Origin: Carettochelys insculpta
Lineage: Eukaryota; Chordata; Testudines; Carettochelyidae
DNA: 64,000 nucleotides
NCBI RefSeq assembly: GCF_033958435.1
Contig: NC_134152.1
Span: 17,284,001 to 17,348,000, forward strand
Direction: 5' to 3'
Part shown: in pieces, positions 58,545 to 64,000 of the stretch
How the letters are laid out: each line of letters starts with the position of its first letter
Numbering within the stretch: the first letter of the stretch is position 1
The notes under the pieces: generated by a model
What the model saw: only the letters and a program-made list of their open reading frames with translations
Databases searched by the model: none
Told to the model about the DNA's origin: nothing
Made by a program: the position numbers and the translations under genes

Positions 58545-60790
58545 GGGGTATCATAGGATCACAGGACAGGAAAGGACATTCAGAGATCACCTAGTTCAGA
58601 TCCCTGCACTCATGGCAGGACTAAGTATTATTTAGACCATCCATGACAGGTGTTTGTCTAATTTGTTCTTAAAAATCTCCAATGATGCAATTTATTTCAG
58701 TCCAACCCAAACATCCCTTGCTTCAGTTTAAGCTCATTGCTTCTGGTTCTATCCTTGGAAGATAAGAACATTTTTCTCCCTCCTCCTTGTAATAATCTTT
58801 TATGTACTTGAAAATGGTTATCACACTCCCTCTCAGTCTCCTCTTTTCCAGACTAAACAAACCTAATTTTTTCACTCTTGCCTCATAGGTCCTGTTTTCT
58901 AGATCTTTAATCATTTTTGATGCTCTTCTTAGAACTTTCTCAACATAGTCCACATATTTCCTGAAATATGGCTCCCAGAATTGGACACAATACTCTAGTT
59001 GAGACCTAATCAGTGCAGAGCAGAGTGGAAGAATTGCCTTTTGCATTTTGTGTACAACACTCCTGCTAATACATCTCAAAAATGGTGTTGACTTTTTTTG
59101 TGACACTATTACCCTGTTGACTAATATTTAGCTTGTAGTCCACCATGACCCCCAAATCCCTTTCCACAGTACTCCTTTCTAAGCAGTCATTTCCCATTTT
59201 GTATGTGTACCAGTGACTGAATGTCATCCCATCTATTTCAGACCATTTCTCCACTTTGTCCAGGCCATTTTGAATTTTAGTCCTATCCTTCAAAGCACTT
59301 CCAACCCCTTCCAGCTTGGCATTGTCCTCAATTTTCATGAACATAGTTTTTCTCTCATTATCTAAATCATTGATTAGAAGACCATTCATAAGAACTAAGA
59401 ACTAGGGGTCACCAGATGAAATTAATAGGTAGCAGGTTTAAAACAAACAAAAAGAAGTTTTTCTTCACACAGTGCAAAGTCAACCTGTGGAACTCCTTGC
59501 CAGAGGATGTTGTGAAGATCAGAACTTGCTCGGGATTTTAAAAAGACCTAGATAAATTCATGGAGATAGGTCTATCAATACTTATTAGCTAGGACTGGTT
59601 GGAATAGTGTTCCTAGCTTCTGTATGTCAGAGGCTGGAAATGGATGGAGGAGAGGGATCACTCCATGATTTCCCGTTCACTCCCTCTAGGGCATTTGGCT
59701 TGGGCCACTGTCAGAAGAAAGGATACTGAGTTATCTAGAACTTTGATTTGACCCAGTATGGCTGCTCTTATTGAAGAAGATATTGAAGAGAAATGGATCC
59801 AGAACTGACCCCGTCAACCTCTCGTCATTATGCCCTTCCATCATGACTATGAACCATTATTAACTATTCAATCAGAATGCTTATCCAGCCAGTTATGCAT
59901 CCATCTTATAGTAGCTTCATCTAGATTTTATTTCCTTGATTGTCTGACCTTCTCAGGTCATGGGAGATTGTATCAAAAGCTCTACTAAAGTCAAGAGATA
60001 CCAAGTCTACCACTTCCCCCACTCCACAAGGCTCTGTCAAAGAAAGCTGGCAGGTTTGTTCTCGTCAAATCCATACTGACTGTGACTTACCACTCTTTAG
60101 CTTCTAGACGTGTGCAAACTGATTGCTTAATTATTCTTAATTACCTTTCCCAGTACAGAAGTTAAGGTGACTGATCCATAATTTCCTGTGTTGTCCTTAT
60201 TTTCTTTTTTATAGATTGACAGTGTATTTGTCCTTTTCTAGTCCTCTGGAATCTCCTCTGTACTTCATGACTTTTCAAAGGTAATTGCTAATGGATCATA
60301 TATCTCTTAAATCAGCTTCCTGAGTATTCTAGGATGTGTTTCTTAAGGACCTGGTGACTTGAAGACATTTAATCTGTCTAACTAATTTTTAACTTGTTCT
60401 TTCCCTATTTTAGCCTCTGATCCTACCTCATTTTCACTGGCATTTACTATGTTAAATGTCCAATCACCACCAACCTCCTTGGTGGAAACTGAAACAAAGG
60501 AGTCACGAAGTATCTCTGCCATTTCTACATTTTTTGTTATTGTTCCCCTCCAACCCCCTGCTGAGTAATGGTCCTATTCTGTACTCGATCAACTTCTTGC
60601 CTCTAATATACTTACAGAGTTTTTAAAAATCTTTTAGGTCTCCTCTAGTTTGATCTCATTTTGTGCCTTGGCCTTTCTGATTTTAACTACATACTTGTGT
60701 TATTTGTTCACATTCATCCATTGTAATTTGACGTGGTTTCTACTTTTTGTAGAGCTTTTTTTTTGATTTTTAGATTACTGTAGATGTCCT
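58545..60790 (-). mobile_element. Old CR1-type LINE in SHISA9 intron
   Basis: It lies in the same sense as SHISA9. The 3' end is near 58545 (complement ATCATAGGATCACAGGACAG on +). The minus strand encodes ALIRSQLEYCVQFWEPYF and LGLFSLEKRRLRGSVITIFK (59106-58723), and before that NGLDKVEKWSEIDGMTFS. The piece 59800-60790 holds the reverse-transcriptase part in decayed form. Split by a plus-strand CR1 at 59384-59775. Confidence 0.82.
59384..59775 (+). mobile_element. CR1 3' end inserted into the older CR1
   Basis: GGGGTCACCAGATGAAATTA, TTTTTCTTCACACAGTGCAA and TTTGACCCAGTATGGCTGCT match the 3' part of the CR1 at 49790-50160. It is reversed relative to its host copy and ends with CTCTTA. Confidence 0.85.
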
Positions 60791-60838
60791 AGTTACACAT
60801 CTTGAGACTCTGGGCCAAAATTGTCCATCCTATGGAGA

Positions 60839-61031
60839 ACTGTAACAGAGAGGGAGCCATGTTAGTCTGTTCTCCAACAAAACAAAACAGCAGAAATGTA
60901 GCACTTTAAAGACTAACAAAATGATTTATGATTTGTTCAGATCTGATGAAGTGAGTCTGTCCTACGAAAGCTCATCACTGTATAAATAATTTTGTTAGTC
61001 TTTGAAGTGCTACATTTCTGCTGTTTTGTTT
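60839..61031 (+). mobile_element. tRNA SINE hairpin in the SHISA9 intron
   Basis: The head AACAGAGAGGGAGCCATGTT (60844 on) is followed by arm 60881-60928 and the reverse arm 60983-61031, about 48 bases each and nearly perfectly complementary. The phrase CAGCAGAAATGTAGCACTTT returns as AAGTGCTACATTTCTGCTG. Target duplication CATCCTATGGAGA (60826-60838) and CATCCTACGGAGA (61032-61044) differs at one base. Inserted antisense to SHISA9, but an inverted dimer folds in either sense. Confidence 0.92.
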
Positions 61032-61044
61032 CATCCTACGGAGA

Positions 61045-63643
61045 GGCAACCAGAAATGTCTACATGATAAACCCTGCAGAATTTACGTCACAAAAGAAGG
61101 GAGTTGGGGAAGTGATAGAGGTGCAGTCTGCCAACCTCATGAATCAAAGCAATTCACAAAGAGAGGTCTAGGGGAGGTGCTATACTGATGCTTAGATAAT
61201 AGAGTTTTTACAGAGACCCCTGTAGTAGTATCTACAGAGGGTATCTAGCAGAAGTCTATGTTTATTCAAACTACATGAAGTTCCACTTGGATAAGGGGTC
61301 AACAAGGATGATTTTTTTGATAACAGAGTATGTGTCCCTGACTCTACTTCAGCCCTACCCTCAAAGTACTTTGGAAGCACATCCCCTCAAAGCTAGACAG
61401 AAGGATCTTTATGAGATCCCAGGGCACTGTATGGTAGACATGGATTTTCCTTATGTTCCCTCACCATCACCATATTTACCAGTTATCCCACCACCCGTCT
61501 TTTTGCAGAGGATGTTCTTTGCTTTTTAAATGGTGAATTAGACCAGGAAGGGAATGATGCTGGAGGGCTAGCTACACTGTGTGTTGTTTGTGTGCATTGC
61601 AAAGATACAAAACAATTCATCACAATTCAATACAAACATCACACTCTGCTCAAGAGAGGCAGCAGTAAGCAAGATGAGATGCATTTGGTACAGTCATGCT
61701 AGGAAGCAATGGGACCTAATACTCTGGGTTCCTCACTCTCATTAGCACTTAAATTAATTCAAATCCTGTTAAATTCTGTTAGCATCAATCCAAAAAACTG
61801 CATGTGGCACACCGTTTCTTTAAGGAGGAATATCAGCAAAACACCAATGTTTATTGAGTGTGCTGATGACAAACTAAGCGAAGGGACTGTAACAAAGATG
61901 TGATTACAACAATGGCAGTGTGGATGTTGCAGTCTAACGTATACCACTTTTATTCAATACATAGTTGGAGGCACTTGCTCTATCATTTTTGAAAAATATC
62001 TTTATTGAATGGTGGTGGTTTGCTTGCTGTTATGAATGGGTACAATGTCCCTCCTTATGTTCCCCTACAGAGAGCAGATCTGACTTTGCTACATCATCCT
62101 TTGTACCCGTTCTAGAGGTGAATTAACAGATTATACCCGATTTCCATGAAGCTACAATCTGGTTGGCCTCTGCAGGCCTGTTAAATACCAGTCTTGCTGT
62201 AAAGACCATCACATCTTTCTGCCATGATGCACACTTCCCCAGCTGTCATATCTGTGCACTTCTGCTGTTTTCCTTGCGCTCTTTTCCTGAACATCACTAT
62301 ATGGAATTTTGCTAAGGAGGATGGAACTTTAATTCAGAGGGTGAAATTTACCTGTGTTCAGAGAGCTATCATGAAGGTAATGCACCACATCCGTCCTCAA
62401 AATAGGGCTTCATTAGGACTTCAATGCTGCATCCTGTTTGTATGGGTCCTGTGCACAAGTGGATGGATTTTACACACACTGGTTGCTGCTCCTCATCTCA
62501 GAACATTATCTGTGTAATGGCATGCAACCGGGTTTTCTTTTTAGATTGTGGATGTCATCACAGAAGATATATTTTCCCTTAGAAGATTTGAAATTGCTTA
62601 GGAAGACTACACTGTAAAATTAGGCTTTACATGCCTTACCTATCTCCATCTGTCTCTCTTGTAATTGGCATCTGAAGTCTTTCCATAATGTACAGTTGGA
62701 GTAAAAAAATTGTCGTTTCTTTTAATTAACATACAGTGTAGATAATAGCCTGTTCTAATTTCAATATGTGATATGTGAATGCAATTACTGATAAAGCTGT
62801 AATATATTACAAAGAAGACTTGCTAGAATTTTCTTCCCTTTATAAAGTTGTGATCTAAACAACCAGGAATTTTCATCTACTTTGTTTCTGAGTGACTTTG
62901 TCAGACTAAATATGGATAGTCCTATTCATTGTAAAAAATATTTGTTTGGAAACCAACCTCCCTGAAGTTCCACACTGACAGGATACACAGCACCTCTTAT
63001 TAGCTTTCCATGAACACTTGTGCTAGCAAGTATGTCTTTGCAAATATGTGTTTGTCTGAGTATGAACACCAGACACATTTGTGAGAGATAATGGCGGATA
63101 TAAGTCAGCCAATCAGGGAGCAGCAATGACTACATATGAGTGAGGTTTTGTTTGTATGGGAAAAGTCACACAAGTTTAAACACTTTAAATCAATCTAATC
63201 CAACAGCTTCAAACTTCCAATGTAGACAGACATAAGTTCATTCTGTGTTTAAATTGATTTAATTTTCATTGGAAAATTACCACTTTAAGAAACTCTTTTA
63301 AATGTGAGTTACAGTATGGGTTTGGACCGTTTAGCTAGATCTGTGCTGTTTAATGCAACTTTCTTTAGTTTAGGCAATGCTTTATGTGGTCAATCACAAC
63401 ATAAGTAATGAATTATGAACAGCAAATGACAAATGTAATAATCATGACACACACTTAGGAGGAATCCGTTGGGTGAAAGTGTTTCCAGAGGATTACCCAC
63501 TTCCAGATCTTCCTTGGAGAAGCAAATGAGTCATTGCTTCCTTTTTCTTCAAATTCCTTTTGTTGGCCATGTCTGTCATGCTGCAGCAGTGTCTGCATTC
63601 AGACTCTGTCAGACAGGAGATGTAGTACCCAGATCTCTAGATA
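61045..63643. other. Unassigned intron DNA
   Basis: AT-rich. No exon, gene or well-kept repeat is recognised. Phrases near 63210-63240 (CCAATGTAGACAGACATAAG) suggest a worn DNA element. Confidence 0.4.
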
Positions 63644-63645
63644 TA

Positions 63646-63968
63646 CAGGTTGAACCTCTCTCATCTATCACACTCAGGACCTGACCGATGTCTGACTAGA
63701 AAATTTGCTGCTTGATGGGAGGTCAATAATTTCTAGCATATTACCAACACTTCCAATTCTTACTGGCCTCCTAAAAACATTGAAGGGTAAATTACAGATA
63801 AATAACAGCACAACACTGAGAACCATGACTGGTGGCCTTAAACAAACTTTATGGGACCACAGGAAACTTGGCCACACCCATGATAAGTGGTTGTCTGCCT
63901 AACAAAAATCATGCCGGATTATGGAGTTAGCCAGAAGATAGAGTTCCAGATTAGAGAGGCTCAACCTG
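63646..63968. mobile_element. Tc1/mariner-like MITE, copy 1
   Basis: The left end CAGGTTGAACCTCTCTCATC and the right end (reverse complement CAGGTTGAGCCTCTCTAATC) are flanked by TA on both sides. The 323-bp inside has no transposase. Copy 2 lies at 35834-36128. Confidence 0.85.
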
Positions 63969-64000
63969 TAGTAAAATAAATAATCTCAGACAACAGGAAA

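Larger units (their letters stand above)
57752..64000 (-). other. SHISA9: SHISA9 last intron (3' part)
   Basis: All sequence right of the exon belongs to the intron before the last exon and continues beyond the window. No earlier SHISA9 exon is recognisable in it. Contents are transposons listed separately and unassigned AT-rich DNA. Confidence 0.85.

Noticed and set aside
57752..64000. An earlier SHISA9 exon
   Set aside because: No minus-strand frame flanked by splice signals matches the Shisa Cys-rich, membrane or juxtamembrane regions.

Overview
Vertebrate nuclear DNA, most probably from a turtle. The window is almost all repeats: CR1 LINEs, many tRNA-head SINEs with the cryptodire-turtle type body (AGCCGTGTTAGTCTG head, CTTTCGTG...CCACTTCTTCAG body), short inverted-repeat DNA elements with GGCTACGTCTACAC-type ends, LTR fragments and a few old MIR (CORE-SINE) copies. 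No L1 or Alu is seen. There is no bacterial-style coding, no CRISPR array, no rRNA gene and no free-standing tRNA gene. The turtle call rests on recognising repeats, not on a search.

Only one host gene is recognisable: the last coding exon of SHISA9 (CKAMP44, an AMPA-receptor auxiliary subunit) on the minus strand at 57387-57751. It has a clean splice acceptor at its upstream edge and ends in the PDZ ligand EVTV. Its likely 3' UTR runs down to about 54700. Everything from 57752 to 64000 is the last intron, so the remaining exons lie beyond the right edge. The region 1-54700 is intergenic DNA beyond the 3' end of SHISA9, and no exon of another gene was found there.

Layout: 1-2400, two CR1 pieces, one with a large internal deletion. 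6.1-6.5 kb, a SINE inserted inside a SINE. 8.4-10 kb, a 1.6-kb inverted-repeat DNA element. 13.1-13.4 kb, a complete inverted-dimer SINE. 17.1-18.6 kb, an LTR inside a hAT-like element. 25.5-25.9 kb, a Tc1/mariner-like element. 28.6-35.5 kb, a foldback DNA element, a nearly full-length CR1 (ORF1 esterase plus ORF2) and a 1.09-kb solo LTR with a 5-bp target duplication inside that CR1. 39.3-43.8 kb, CR1 pieces cut by an LTR-like segment, SINEs, two 0.7-kb DNA elements in opposite orientation and further foldback elements. 45.4-48.1 kb, LTR and Ty3/Gypsy integrase remnants and a LINE tail with a zinc finger. 49.2-53.5 kb, further CR1 and DNA elements. 54.7-57.75 kb, the SHISA9 3' end. 57.8-64 kb, the intron, with CR1-in-CR1, a hairpin SINE and a mariner-like element.

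The most interesting structural theme is foldback DNA. One SINE family occurs both as a simple monomer and as a head-arm-loop-inverted-arm dimer, several copies with their own target duplications. One of these hairpins lies in the SHISA9 intron and would fold in the pre-mRNA. No new coding system was found.
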